A stretch of 64,000 bases of DNA, from assembly GCF_031822435.1 (NCBI RefSeq), contig NZ_JAVQLW010000005.1:166501-230500 (forward strand), in the 5' to 3' direction. The translations under genes were made by a program, and so were the position numbers. The notes beneath the pieces were generated by a model that was not told the DNA's origin, made no database searches, and saw only the letters and a list, made by a program, of their open reading frames with translations. The stretch comes from Paracoccus sp. MBLB3053 (GTDB taxonomy: Bacteria > Pseudomonadota > Alphaproteobacteria > Rhodobacterales > Rhodobacteraceae). Position 1 is the first letter of the stretch. Every line of letters begins with the position of its first letter. Of the stretch, positions 16,735 through 25,385 are shown piece by piece.

Positions 16735-17870
16735 AGGAACATCCTTTCACCGAGGACCAGCTTTTTCCCGAGTTCGCCTTCCAGCAGGTAATCCTCGGGC
16801 GTGGGGCAGAAAAGGGGGGAGAAGCGCTTCGCCGACAGACGGTCCAGCATCGCCCGCTGATCGCGCAGCGGCGGGTGGACATTCCAGCGCAGGAAACGTC
16901 CGCCCTCGGCCGCGATGGCACGGGCATGGGCCGTCATATGGCCGGTGAAAAGAACGATGCCATCCTGCCCCAGCCTGCCGCTGTCGCGCCAGTTCGGAAC
17001 GATCGTCCCGGCCATGCCCGAATCCGCGTTGGGAGATTCGCAGATCAGGTAGCGCGCCGAAGGATCGAACTTCCGGTCGAGCAGGGGTGCTATTGCCACG
17101 GCCCGCTCATTCGTGCTGCCCGAGGACAAGGCTTCGCGCAGCGCATGCCGGCAGCAATCATCAAGGCTGAGCGAGCCGCGTGACATCAGGTGAAGTGCAA
17201 GTTCCCCTGCGCGGCCAGATGATGGAACGGGAAACAGGACTTGCGTGCCCGGATCAAGAGCGCCAAGCGCCTGGTCAAGCTGGGCCTTCCGTTCGGACTG
17301 GGGAATGTTGTCAAGATGATACGAGGCGTCGATCAGCGCTGTCTGGGCGGCTGGCGGCGGGTCGAATGCGAACCATTCGGATTCCTCGGACCAATCGCCG
17401 GAATAGAAAAGCCCGCCCTCGCCCAGGGCAAAATGCATCCAGATGCCACCCAGGGCGTGCCCGTTGCGCCCTGTCGTCACCGCGATTCCATCTATCTGGA
17501 TCGTGCCTTGTTCAGGAAGCGGCCTCAGATTTGCACCTGGGGGCAGGCATTTCGCGGTCAGCGCAGTCGCATGGATCGGCAGGCCTGCCCGGATCGCGTA
17601 AGCGGCACCGCCGATATGATCGACATGATCATGGGTGATGAAGACGGCATGGGCTCCGTCCAGCCATTCCGACCGGAATGGTGATGTCGCCTCGGGGCCG
17701 CAACCCACATCCAGTATCCACAGGCTCTGACCGGTCCAAAGGCGAATGCAGGCCGGACCCTTTTCGCCAAGGCCAGAGGCGACCTCGACCCAAGGCGGAT
17801 CACCCAGCACAGGTCCGCGCGACATTGCAGCTTGCCCCGGGCTCGGATGATCACGCATCGACCAGCTCAT
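16731..17870 (-). CDS. Metallo-beta-lactamase-fold hydrolase
   Basis: A 379-residue cytoplasmic MBL-fold protein. The metal motif THDHVDHIGG lies at about residues 79-88, preceded by LDVGCGPE, with further ligands likely at GHALGG and YSGDWS. The second half (about 200-379) resembles the beta-CASP/RNase-J-like layout of large phosphodiesterases (FPVPSSGRAGELAL, LFTGHMT). A phosphodiesterase role would fit the two phosphatases that follow. Start choice is uncertain: ATG 17870 overlaps the ATPase gene by 20 bp, and ATG 17858 or 17825 are alternatives, none with a strong ribosome binding site. Confidence 0.82.
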   Translation of the reverse strand: MSWSMRDHPSPGQAAMSRGPVLGDPPWVEVASGLGEKGPACIRLWTGQSLWILDVGCGPEATSPFRSEWLDGAHAVFITHDHVDHIGGAAYAIRAGLPIHATALTAKCLPPGANLRPLPEQGTIQIDGIAVTTGRNGHALGGIWMHFALGEGGLFYSGDWSEESEWFAFDPPPAAQTALIDASYHLDNIPQSERKAQLDQALGALDPGTQVLFPVPSSGRAGELALHLMSRGSLSLDDCCRHALREALSSGSTNERAVAIAPLLDRKFDPSARYLICESPNADSGMAGTIVPNWRDSGRLGQDGIVLFTGHMTAHARAIAAEGGRFLRWNVHPPLRDQRAMLDRLSAKRFSPLFCPTPEDYLLEGELGKKLVLGERMFL

Positions 17871-18927
17871 GCGCGAATCTCGGCATCAGGCTTTCATCCC
17901 GGAATGCCCAGGGCCGATGGATCGTCACGCCAAGCTCTTCGCCGATCCGGGCGCGCTGCGGGCTATGAATGACGAGGCTTTCACCTGCGGTTTCCAGCAC
18001 CAGACGGAAGCGACCGCCCTGATAACTGCAGGCACTGACGCGGGCCCGCAGGGGGCTGTCACCATTCAGGACGACCTGCTCGGGGCGGATACAGATATGG
18101 GTCGGGTTTCTGTCCAATCCATGGGCAACGATCCGCTGACCCATTGCCTCGACCGCGATCCCCGACGGGGTCAGCGACCCCGCAATGCGCACCGGAACCA
18201 CGCTGCCATCGCCGACAAATCCGGCGACGAAACAGTCTTGTGGCCGATCGTAAAGCTGTTCGGGCGGGGCGAACTGGCGGATCTTGCCGTCCTGCATAAC
18301 CGCCACGCGATCCGCCAGCGCCAGCGCCTCGGTCTGGTCATGTGTGACGTAGAGCATGGTCGCGCCGGTGCGGCGGTGGAAAGCCGCGAATGCCTCTTGC
18401 ATGGCGCCGCGCAGTGCCAGGTCGAGATTGGCGAGCGGCTCGTCCAGAAGCACGGCCCGGGGTTCGGCCACCAGGCATCTGGCCAGCGCAACCCGTTGGC
18501 GCTGCCCGCCCGAAAGCTGTGCCGGTGCCCGTTCGGCGAGGGCGGAAAGTCCGGTCAGCCGCAATGCCTCATCGACCCGGCGGCGACGTTCGGGGGCGGA
18601 AACCCCGCGCGTCTCCAATGGATAGGCAACATTGCGCGCCACCGTCATATGTGGCCACAGCGCATAGGATTGGAACACGATGCCGATATTGCGTTCCTCG
18701 GGCGGCACGAACCGGCCCGGTCCGGCAAGGGCCCGATCGCCCAGCGACAGGGTGCCACGGTCGGGTTTCTCGAACCCTGCGGTCAGCCGCAGCAGGGTCG
18801 TCTTGCCGCAGCCGGATGGCCCGAGCAGCGCCACGAATTCACCCGAGCCGATCTCGGCCGAGATCCCGTCCAGGGCAGGGTGGCCATCAAACAGCTTGGA
18901 GACACCTTCGAAGATCAACCTTGCCAC
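17851..18927 (-). CDS. ABC transporter ATP-binding protein (Fbp/Afu/Pot type)
   Basis: A 358-residue ATPase. Walker A GPSGCGKTT is near residues 36-44, the signature is LSGGQRQRVALARC, Walker B AVLLDEPLANLD and the switch is VTHDQTEAL. A C-terminal regulatory TOBE-like domain (about 240-350) follows. I chose GTG at 18927, which gives the usual N-terminus (ARLIFEGVSKLFDG) and overlaps the permease stop by 13 bp. Upstream in-frame codons to 19092 are a shadow of the permease gene. It powers the importer formed with the two genes before it. Confidence 0.91.
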   Translation of the reverse strand: MARLIFEGVSKLFDGHPALDGISAEIGSGEFVALLGPSGCGKTTLLRLTAGFEKPDRGTLSLGDRALAGPGRFVPPEERNIGIVFQSYALWPHMTVARNVAYPLETRGVSAPERRRRVDEALRLTGLSALAERAPAQLSGGQRQRVALARCLVAEPRAVLLDEPLANLDLALRGAMQEAFAAFHRRTGATMLYVTHDQTEALALADRVAVMQDGKIRQFAPPEQLYDRPQDCFVAGFVGDGSVVPVRIAGSLTPSGIAVEAMGQRIVAHGLDRNPTHICIRPEQVVLNGDSPLRARVSACSYQGGRFRLVLETAGESLVIHSPQRARIGEELGVTIHRPWAFRDESLMPRFAHELVDA

Positions 18928-20621
18928 GGCACGGTTCCTTTTGGCAGTCGGGAGGACGCGAACTGAACGACGCCCATCAGGAGAATGACGAGGGCGACGA
19001 TCGAGCCGGCAAGGGCCGAGGCCATCACTGTCTCGCCGCTGTCCTCGAGGTTGAAGATGACGACGCCCAGTGTCTCGGTCCCGGCAGCCCAAAGGAGCGC
19101 CGAAACCGTGAGCTCGTTCACGGCGGTCAGGAAGACGAGAATAGCGCCTGCGGCGGCCGCCGGCGCGGCCAGCGGCAGGACGATCGTGTGCAGACGCCGG
19201 CCGATACGCGCCCCCGCGCTGGCCGCGGCCTCCTCCATCGCCGGGTCGAGCTGGCTGACCGAGGCCTGCACGGGGCGCAGCATGACCACGAGAAAACGCG
19301 AAAGATAGGCCAGCAGGATGATGGCAAGCGTTCCGTAAAGCGTGATCTGGGTAAATGGAATGCGCATGAAGCTGAGAATGCAGGCAATGGCCAGGACAAC
19401 GCCCGGCAAGGCATATGGCAGGTCAACCAGCGTATCGACCGCGCGCGTGGCCCAGTTGGGCCGCCGGCTTATCAGCCAGGCGAGCGGCAGGGCGACGACC
19501 ATGAGGATCAGCGCCGCGCTCGTGGCCAGAAAAAGCGAGTTCAGGTAGGCCCGCCGCGTCACCGGCTGACGGAACAAGACCTCGTGCCACGCCTTGACGG
19601 TCAAGGTATCGAAGGAAAGCGGCACGCCATAGGCCGGGATCAGCGATGTCGCGACCAGAGCCATCAGGGGCAGGACGAGGATCAGGGCGATGAATCCCCA
19701 AAGCAGGGTCTCGACGAATGGCCGGGACGCGCCCAAGGAAAGCGAAAGGGGTTGACCCGAAAGTCCGACCAGGCCGAAGGCGCGGCGGCGCAGCATCAGG
19801 CGTGCGGCGAGGACCCCCAGGATTGCGACCGATCCGATGACAAGGGCCAGGATCGCCACTTCCGAAAGGACGGATGGGCCCATCGCGGCAAGGCGCTGAT
19901 AGATCAGCGTGGGCAGGGTGGAATAGCGGGCCGGAATGCCAAGCATGGCCGGGATGCCGAAATTGCCAAGCGCCGTGACGAAGGTCATGGCCGCACCCGC
20001 AGCAAGGCTGGGCAGGCTCAGCGGAAGGACGATCTGCGCCCAGACCCGCCAGCCCCGCGCGGCCGAGATGCGGGCCGCCTCGACCAGATCGGCGGGGATC
20101 ATGCGCAGGCCGGCGCGCAGGGTCAGGAAGATGATCGAAGCATGCTGGATGCCCAGCAGCAGCGCGATCCCGCCTGCCGAATGCAGCGGTTGCGGGCTGC
20201 CAAGCGGTGGCGCGAGGCCGAGCGTGCGCAGCAGCACCGACGAGGGGCCGGTCACCTGCATCCATGCCAGGGCCGTAATCTGGGGCGGGATCATCATCGG
20301 GATCATCAGGCAGAAGACCAGCGCGGATTTTGCCCGGATGTCCGTCAGGGCGACGACGAAGGCGAAGGCTGATCCGATCAGGATCGAGATCAGGGTGCCG
20401 GCCCCGGCGGTGACCAGCGAATGCCAAAGGGCGATGCGCGTGCTTTCCCGGCCAAGCACCTCGGTCGCATGGGCAAGGGTCGCGCCATCTCCCAGTCCGA
20501 ACCCCTCGGCCAGAAGGCGCAGGATGGGTCCGAGCGAGATCAGCGCGACCGGAACCAGCAAGAGCGGGATCAGCCGGTCCGAGGACCGGCTGATCGGGTT
20601 TCTGTCGCCGGAGACGATCAT
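18915..20621 (-). CDS. ABC transporter permease with two fused permease domains (FbpB/AfuB type)
   Basis: A 568-residue inner-membrane protein with about twelve transmembrane helices and two EAA loops, around LVEAARISAARGWRVWAQIVLP (first half) and MEEAAASAGARIGRRLHTIVLP (second half). Fused double permeases are typical of the ferric, thiamine, 2-aminoethylphosphonate and hexose-phosphate importers. The ATG at 20621 overlaps the binding-protein stop by 4 bp. It carries the cargo delivered by the binding protein across the membrane. Confidence 0.92.
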   Translation of the reverse strand: MIVSGDRNPISRSSDRLIPLLLVPVALISLGPILRLLAEGFGLGDGATLAHATEVLGRESTRIALWHSLVTAGAGTLISILIGSAFAFVVALTDIRAKSALVFCLMIPMMIPPQITALAWMQVTGPSSVLLRTLGLAPPLGSPQPLHSAGGIALLLGIQHASIIFLTLRAGLRMIPADLVEAARISAARGWRVWAQIVLPLSLPSLAAGAAMTFVTALGNFGIPAMLGIPARYSTLPTLIYQRLAAMGPSVLSEVAILALVIGSVAILGVLAARLMLRRRAFGLVGLSGQPLSLSLGASRPFVETLLWGFIALILVLPLMALVATSLIPAYGVPLSFDTLTVKAWHEVLFRQPVTRRAYLNSLFLATSAALILMVVALPLAWLISRRPNWATRAVDTLVDLPYALPGVVLAIACILSFMRIPFTQITLYGTLAIILLAYLSRFLVVMLRPVQASVSQLDPAMEEAAASAGARIGRRLHTIVLPLAAPAAAAGAILVFLTAVNELTVSALLWAAGTETLGVVIFNLEDSGETVMASALAGSIVALVILLMGVVQFASSRLPKGTVPWQG

Positions 20622-21589
20622 TTGACGCCGAAGACCTCGGCGAATTTCGACTTGTTGGCATCGGTATCGGCAAGCGCCTTGGCCGCATCGAACCTGATCA
20701 ACTTCAGTTCGTCACGTGCCGGAAATCCCTCGGGGCTTGCGACGCCGGTGCGCGCCGGGATGTAGCCCATTTCAGAAACCAGGTTCTGCCCGTCCTCGCT
20801 CAGCACGAAGTCGACGAACTTCTGGGCATCAGCCGGATTCGCCGCATCCTTCATGATGGCGACCGGCTCGGTGACCCAGGTCACGCCCTCTTCCGGGAAG
20901 ACGAAATCGACGGGGGAACCCTCGGCCTTGGCCCGCAGCGCCATGTAGTCGACCAGAACGCCATAGGGCTTTTCGCCCGCAGCGACAGCGTTGAACACGC
21001 CACCATTGCCGCCATCGGCGCGCGCTTCATTGGCGGCGAGGCCTTCGTAATAGGCCCAGCCCAGTTCGGCATCGTCGGTCAGCGCCGCCAGGTGGATCAG
21101 GGCCGCGCCCGAGTAAAGCGGTGAGGGCATCGCGACAAGCCCCTTGTATTCAGGCTTTGCCAGGTCGGCCCAAGACGTCGGAATGTCATCGGCGGCCGTG
21201 TTGTAGACGATACCCGTCGTGATCAGCTTGGTCGAATAGTAATGCCCATCCTTGCTGTAGAGCGCGGGGTCATAGGCCTGTGCCTCGGGCGAGGAATAGG
21301 CGGCAAGCTTGCCTTCCTGTGCCAACCCTTCAAGCGTGACCGTGTCGGCGATCAGCAGCACGTCGGGCGCCGGGGCACCAGCCTCCATCTCGGCCGCCAG
21401 GCGCGCCATCAGCTGGGTGGTCCCGTCACGTACCCAATCGACCGTCACGTCCGGATTGGCCGCCTGAAAGGCATCGACCGTCTTCTGGGCATCGGCATTG
21501 GGCTGCGAGGTGTAGAGCTTCAGCGTTCCGGCGGTCGCGGCAAAAGGCAGGACCAGTGCGAGCGGCAGGGCAAGGGCAAGGCGGGACAT
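20618..21589 (-). CDS. ABC transporter periplasmic binding protein (Fbp/Afu/phosphonate type)
   Basis: A 323-residue secreted protein with a Sec signal at residues 1-20 (MSRLALALPLALVLPFAATA, cleavage likely before GTLKLY). The mature part has the AQKTVDAFQAANPDVTVDW start of the ferric-binding-protein fold. The adjacent Tyr-Tyr pair that ferric-binding proteins use is not obvious; the comparable region reads VLVDYMALRAKAEG with a single Tyr, so iron is not the obvious ligand. ATG 21589 has AGGAG six bases upstream. It is the first gene of the operon and faces a divergent DeoR regulator. Confidence 0.88.
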   Translation of the reverse strand: MSRLALALPLALVLPFAATAGTLKLYTSQPNADAQKTVDAFQAANPDVTVDWVRDGTTQLMARLAAEMEAGAPAPDVLLIADTVTLEGLAQEGKLAAYSSPEAQAYDPALYSKDGHYYSTKLITTGIVYNTAADDIPTSWADLAKPEYKGLVAMPSPLYSGAALIHLAALTDDAELGWAYYEGLAANEARADGGNGGVFNAVAAGEKPYGVLVDYMALRAKAEGSPVDFVFPEEGVTWVTEPVAIMKDAANPADAQKFVDFVLSEDGQNLVSEMGYIPARTGVASPEGFPARDELKLIRFDAAKALADTDANKSKFAEVFGVK

Positions 21590-21609
21590 CGCGTTCTCCT
21601 GGGAAGCGG

Positions 21610-21760
21610 TTTCGTTCGAAAGACTTCGACTTTCGGTGTGGTCGCAATTATCCTTGGGACGTGACAGCAAAATGACGGAAACGCCTATTTTCGCGAATAA
21701 TAGCTGTTGCTGAAACGGGTCGCTAAAAGTTACCGTTCGAAAAACATCTTTCGAACGAAA
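21610..21760. promoter_or_regulatory. Divergent promoter region with DeoR-type operator repeats
   Basis: TTTCGTTCGAAA at 21610-21621 and TTTCGAACGAAA at 21749-21760 are exact reverse complements, 12 bp each, placed close to the two divergent starts (21589 and 21761). A shortened third copy, CGTTCGAAA, is at 21734-21742. Spacing between the outer copies would allow DNA looping. Position and repetition make them likely binding sites for the DeoR regulator encoded next door. Confidence 0.7.
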
Positions 21761-22528
21761 ATGCGCCAATCAGAGATTTCCCGCCGTCGCGATCTGATCG
21801 TGAACCTTCTGTCGTCCTACGGAGAGTTGTCGGCCGGCTCCTTGGCGGACATGCTGAAAGTGACGGTGCAGACGGTTCGTGCCGATCTCCGCGCCCTAGA
21901 TGAAGGCGGGCTCGTCCGACGGCGCCACGGGGTCGCGAACCTTGCCACGCCGACCGAAAACCTGAGCTATCAGCCCCGGCTCGCGGTGTCCCGCGCCGAA
22001 AAGGACCGGATCGGCGCAGCGGTTGCCGAGCTCATCCCCGCCGGAGCAAGCGTGGCAATGGGGACCGGTACGACAGTCGAGGCATGCGCCCGAGCACTCG
22101 CCCGCCACGAGGGGTTGACCGTGTTCACCAACAATATCCACGCCGTGCTTGCCTTGCGCGCGGCGCCAGGGATCAGCCTGTCCCTGGCGGGCGGGGTCGT
22201 CCGGCTGCGCGATCTGGATTTCGTCGGCGCGGAAAGCACCGAGTTCTTTTCACGCATCAAGCCGGATCATGCGATCTACAGCCTGGGTGGCGTGGCCGAA
22301 AACGGCCAGTTGCTTGACTTCAACATGGACGAGATTCGGGCTCGACGGGCGATTCACGATTGCGCGCGCAACCGGATCATCGTCATCGATCACACCAAGA
22401 TCGGAAGGCTGGCGCATTACTCGCAGGGCTTGCTGTGGGATGCCGAGACGATCGTCTGCAGCGGCGCATTGCCCGAGCTGACAGCCGAGCGGCTGCGCGC
22501 CGAGGGCCGAAGCCTGATCTGCGTCTGA
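21761..22528 (+). CDS. DeoR-family transcriptional regulator
   Basis: A 255-residue repressor. The N-terminal DeoR helix-turn-helix covers about residues 5-60 (RRRDLIVNLLSSYGELSAGSLADMLKVTVQTVRADLRAL). The sugar-phosphate-sensing DeoRC domain covers about 75-235, with AMGTGTTVEACARAL as its phosphate-binding loop region and FNMDEIRARRAI near the C-terminus. ATG 21761 gives the standard N-terminus, although it has no Shine-Dalgarno and directly abuts an operator copy; TTG 21707 is the alternative. Members of this family usually sense phosphorylated sugars, which supports an organic-phosphate cargo for the divergent operon. Confidence 0.9.
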   Translation: MRQSEISRRRDLIVNLLSSYGELSAGSLADMLKVTVQTVRADLRALDEGGLVRRRHGVANLATPTENLSYQPRLAVSRAEKDRIGAAVAELIPAGASVAMGTGTTVEACARALARHEGLTVFTNNIHAVLALRAAPGISLSLAGGVVRLRDLDFVGAESTEFFSRIKPDHAIYSLGGVAENGQLLDFNMDEIRARRAIHDCARNRIIVIDHTKIGRLAHYSQGLLWDAETIVCSGALPELTAERLRAEGRSLICV

Positions 22529-22880
22529 CGGGCTCGGCGCCGTTCTGGTAGCGGGAGGCGTCGGGCCGACCGGCCGCCGCCGCAACGGTCGTAAGCGGAA
22601 TTTCCGTGGGGTCACATCGCAGGATTTGCCGAAATGGGGTTCAATTCTGCGAATGATGGCCCTATCTGCGCCACGACCGCCGCATTTTGTCTGTTGCAGG
22701 CCTGGGCTGGTGATTTGCCCCATATAGACCGACCCGCAGCAGGATCAGCGCGACGGATCGCTGCATATCGCGGCAAGCCACGGGAAAGATCGATCTGCGC
22801 ACCTGTCGTGCCATGCCGCCTCTGCGCGGGATGATGATCCCTTTCGAAATTGAACCTGACGCGGAAGAGCGGATCGGAAC
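22529..22880. other. Gene-free spacer between the DeoR and BrnQ genes
   Basis: About 350 bp with no convincing ORF on either strand. It includes GC-rich direct and inverted scraps after the deoR stop (GGCCGACCGGCC near 22562) and is somewhat richer in A and T from about 22610 to 22700. It presumably holds the brnQ promoter. I cannot place -35/-10 boxes with confidence. Confidence 0.4.
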
Positions 22881-24260
22881 ATGGTAACCTCATCTGTGAC
22901 CCAGCGACGGGTCTTTCGGGATTCACTGATCGTCGGCTTCGCGATGTTCGCGGTCTTTTTCGGCGCGGGGAACCTGATCTTTCCGCCTCAGATCGGAATT
23001 CTGGCCGGGTCGGGCTGGTTTGAGGCGCTGCAGGGCCTGCTCGTGACCGGCATGCTGCTGCCTGTCCTGACGGTCGTGGCCCTGGGGCTAGGCGGCGGAA
23101 CGGTCGAGCGCCTGACCACGCCGATCGCGCCCTGGTTCGGTTCGGCCCTTCTGGTCGTCACATTGATTGTGCTTGCCTGGATGATCGCTGTCCCCAGAAC
23201 GGCCAGCGTCGCCTATGAGACAGGTTTCCGCACCCTTGCCCCCGCACTGGACGGCGGGGTCTGGATGTGGGTGTTCATTCCGCTTTTCTTCGTCATCTCG
23301 ACCAGCTTTGCGCTGGACCGCTCGCGCGTCATCGACAGGATCGGGCGGTTCCTTACTCCGCTTCTGCTTGCTTTGCTGGGCATCATCGTCATCTGGTCCA
23401 TCGTCGCGCCTCTGGGAGTGCCTGCCGACACCGGCGAGTTGGCGCCGTTCCGCCTGGGTCTCATAACCGGTTACCAGACGGGGGATGTATTCGGCGGACT
23501 CATGTTCGGGGTCATCTTCATCGAAGCCATTCGCGAACGTGGCTATACAGAAGGGACAGGCTACCGCTCGGTCCTGATAGGGTCCGGAATCGTGACCTTC
23601 ATGGGGCTGCTTTTTGTCTATGGGGGGCTGGAATATCTGGGCGCGACAGGCAGCGGCCTGTTCGGCGCCGATGTGGCGCAATCCGAACTTCTGACCCATC
23701 TGGTCGGGGCCTTGGCCGGGACCTTTGGCGCAAATGCCCTGGCGGTTGCCGTCCTGCTGGCCTGCCTTACGACCGCGGTGGGGATTACCGCCGTCCTTGG
23801 GGAATATATCGTGAAATGGTCCGGCTCGCGGATCAGCTACCGGACAGCGGTTCTGACCGTTTCGCTAACCTGCATGCTGCAGGCTTTCGGCGGCGTGGAC
23901 TACATTGTCGCGCTGGCCGAACCGATCTTTCAGCTGCTCTATCCGGTCGGGATCAGCATCGTGCTTCTTGGGTTGCTGTCGCGCCTGTTCTCGAATGATG
24001 GAGTCTGGAAAGGCGCTACGCTGGCTGCAATGCTCATGGGGGGTGTCGATTTCGCCTTCGCGCTCTCGGCCAGGCTTGGTCTGGCACTGCCCGACAGTCT
24101 GAAGGAAGCCTATGGCATGATCCCGCTATCCTCGCTTGGCTTTGCCTGGCTGCTGCCCACCGTCGCCGGAGGGCTGCTTGGCGGGCTGATCTGGCGTTTC
24201 GCAGGCATGGGTGATCGCCGTGCAAGCGCGGCTGATGCCGTGACGGAAAGGGCGGGATAG
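22881..24260 (+). CDS. brnQ: Branched-chain amino acid carrier, BrnQ/LIVCS family
   Basis: A 459-residue polytopic inner-membrane carrier with about twelve helices. It imports leucine, isoleucine and valine with a cation in characterised family members. The signature GFAMFAVFFGAGNLIFPPQIG at residues about 18-38 is diagnostic, and the length matches the family (about 440). ATG 22881 was chosen from alignment of this N-terminus; upstream bases give only a weak GGA-type site. It stands alone, convergent with the CYTH gene. Confidence 0.92.
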   Translation: MVTSSVTQRRVFRDSLIVGFAMFAVFFGAGNLIFPPQIGILAGSGWFEALQGLLVTGMLLPVLTVVALGLGGGTVERLTTPIAPWFGSALLVVTLIVLAWMIAVPRTASVAYETGFRTLAPALDGGVWMWVFIPLFFVISTSFALDRSRVIDRIGRFLTPLLLALLGIIVIWSIVAPLGVPADTGELAPFRLGLITGYQTGDVFGGLMFGVIFIEAIRERGYTEGTGYRSVLIGSGIVTFMGLLFVYGGLEYLGATGSGLFGADVAQSELLTHLVGALAGTFGANALAVAVLLACLTTAVGITAVLGEYIVKWSGSRISYRTAVLTVSLTCMLQAFGGVDYIVALAEPIFQLLYPVGISIVLLGLLSRLFSNDGVWKGATLAAMLMGGVDFAFALSARLGLALPDSLKEAYGMIPLSSLGFAWLLPTVAGGLLGGLIWRFAGMGDRRASAADAVTERAG

Positions 24261-24330
24261 CCATCCGCGTCATTGCCCCCCTGAAGATTCCATTCATTTG
24301 CATCGCGCGGGGCGGCGGTCGTCAGCTGTT

Positions 24331-24813
24331 CTAGCCCGTCCTGGTGAAGACCCCGTTGCGACGGGCCGCGGCCAGGTTCACCTTGCGATATTCCTGAAGA
24401 CCAGTGACTTCGCGCCCCACCCAGGAAGGGATCGGGAAGTCGTGGTCCACTTCGGGAAGTTCGATCTCGGCTATGATGATCCCCGCGAGCAGGCCGCGAT
24501 AGACGTCGACCGTCCAGACCATGTCACCCGCTTTAACGTGGTGACGGGTTTTTTCGACCAGCTCGTCGCCGCAGAGCTTGTCGAGCATTTCCTGCGCATC
24601 GGACATGGGAATAGGATATTCGAACTCGTCTCGGACGATACCGTCGCGCGCGCCCTTGACGGTAAGTAGCGCGCGATCATCCTGGATTCTCACGCGAAGC
24701 TTGCGGCCGTCATTCGCAAGGATCAGACCGTCGCGAAGTTCCTGACTGTACAGGACCATGTCTTTCCAGCCGTCCGTGGCGACAAGGAATTTGCGCTCGA
24801 TTTCTCGGGCCAT
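24331..24813 (-). CDS. CYTH-domain protein (inorganic triphosphatase / thiamine-triphosphatase-like)
   Basis: A 160-residue single CYTH domain. The N-terminal ExExK signature is clear in MAREIERKFLV (Glu4, Glu6, Lys8). Further family strands are GRKLRVRIQDDRALLTVKG and VWTVDVYRG ... IIIAEIELP, which supply the tunnel's Arg, Lys and Glu residues. Such proteins hydrolyse triphosphates in a metal-dependent manner; many bacterial members prefer inorganic tripolyphosphate. It is monocistronic, convergent with brnQ. The activity is assigned at family level only. Confidence 0.9.
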   Translation of the reverse strand: MAREIERKFLVATDGWKDMVLYSQELRDGLILANDGRKLRVRIQDDRALLTVKGARDGIVRDEFEYPIPMSDAQEMLDKLCGDELVEKTRHHVKAGDMVWTVDVYRGLLAGIIIAEIELPEVDHDFPIPSWVGREVTGLQEYRKVNLAAARRNGVFTRTG

Positions 24814-25385
24814 GAGCTACTCCGGCAGGGTGGGGTCGTCATTCTTCGGATAAGCGAGCCGGGACGGATATTAAACTCGCGAAATTGCCTTGCATAGCAG
24901 CCATGTGTTCGCACGGAACAGGGAATGGCGAAAGCCTGCTTTCCGGGCGGCTCTGGATGGCGCAGGGGGCGCTATTGCGGATCATGTCGTAGAGGGGCTT
25001 TGTCCGCCGCGCCACAGAAAAGCCAACTCCGACCCGAAGAGGACGCGCTGATTGCGGTCATGCTGCAGAAGAACCGGCGATTTGCTTTCAAATTGTGCTG
25101 TACTTTGCCCGACATTGAGACAGTTTCGATGGCAATCAATCGCTTGTGGATATGCACGGGTGGAACCACCACCGCATGGGGTATGCCGTCGAATTGGGAC
25201 ATGCACCGTATCAGCGCAGAATGCCATCGATCCGCTTCGCTGACCGCAGATCAAGCTATCGCGTCAGTCTTGGAAATTCGAACAGCAAAGCGATCACGAT
25301 GGCCTGTTCATATGTCCGCAATAACGGCATGCTTGGACTAAGCCGAGTTTACACAGAAATGGCACACCTTCTTCTGGGCGAAGAA
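24814..25385. other. Gene-poor upstream region of the polysaccharide island
   Basis: About 570 bp without a gene I can support. Open frames exist on both strands (for example 24925-25341 plus) but they show no domain, no ribosome binding site and poor codon use. The stretch from about 25060 to 25380 is less GC-rich than its surroundings. It may carry the promoter of the galE operon or remnants of an older gene. Confidence 0.4.

Noticed and set aside
18390..20372. 660-codon plus-strand frame
   Set aside because: Shadow of the ATPase and double permease genes; its translation is rich in Arg, Gln and Asp without domains, as expected for antisense frames in GC-rich DNA.
15731..21589. Ferric iron uptake operon
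   Set aside because: The ABC components look Fbp-like, but the binding protein lacks an obvious Tyr-Tyr ligand pair, the regulator is DeoR rather than Fur-type, and three phosphoester-type hydrolases follow. Iron is not excluded by sequence alone.
24925..25341. 138-codon plus-strand ORF before galE
   Set aside because: No ribosome binding site, domain or sensible codon pattern; treated as gene-free sequence.
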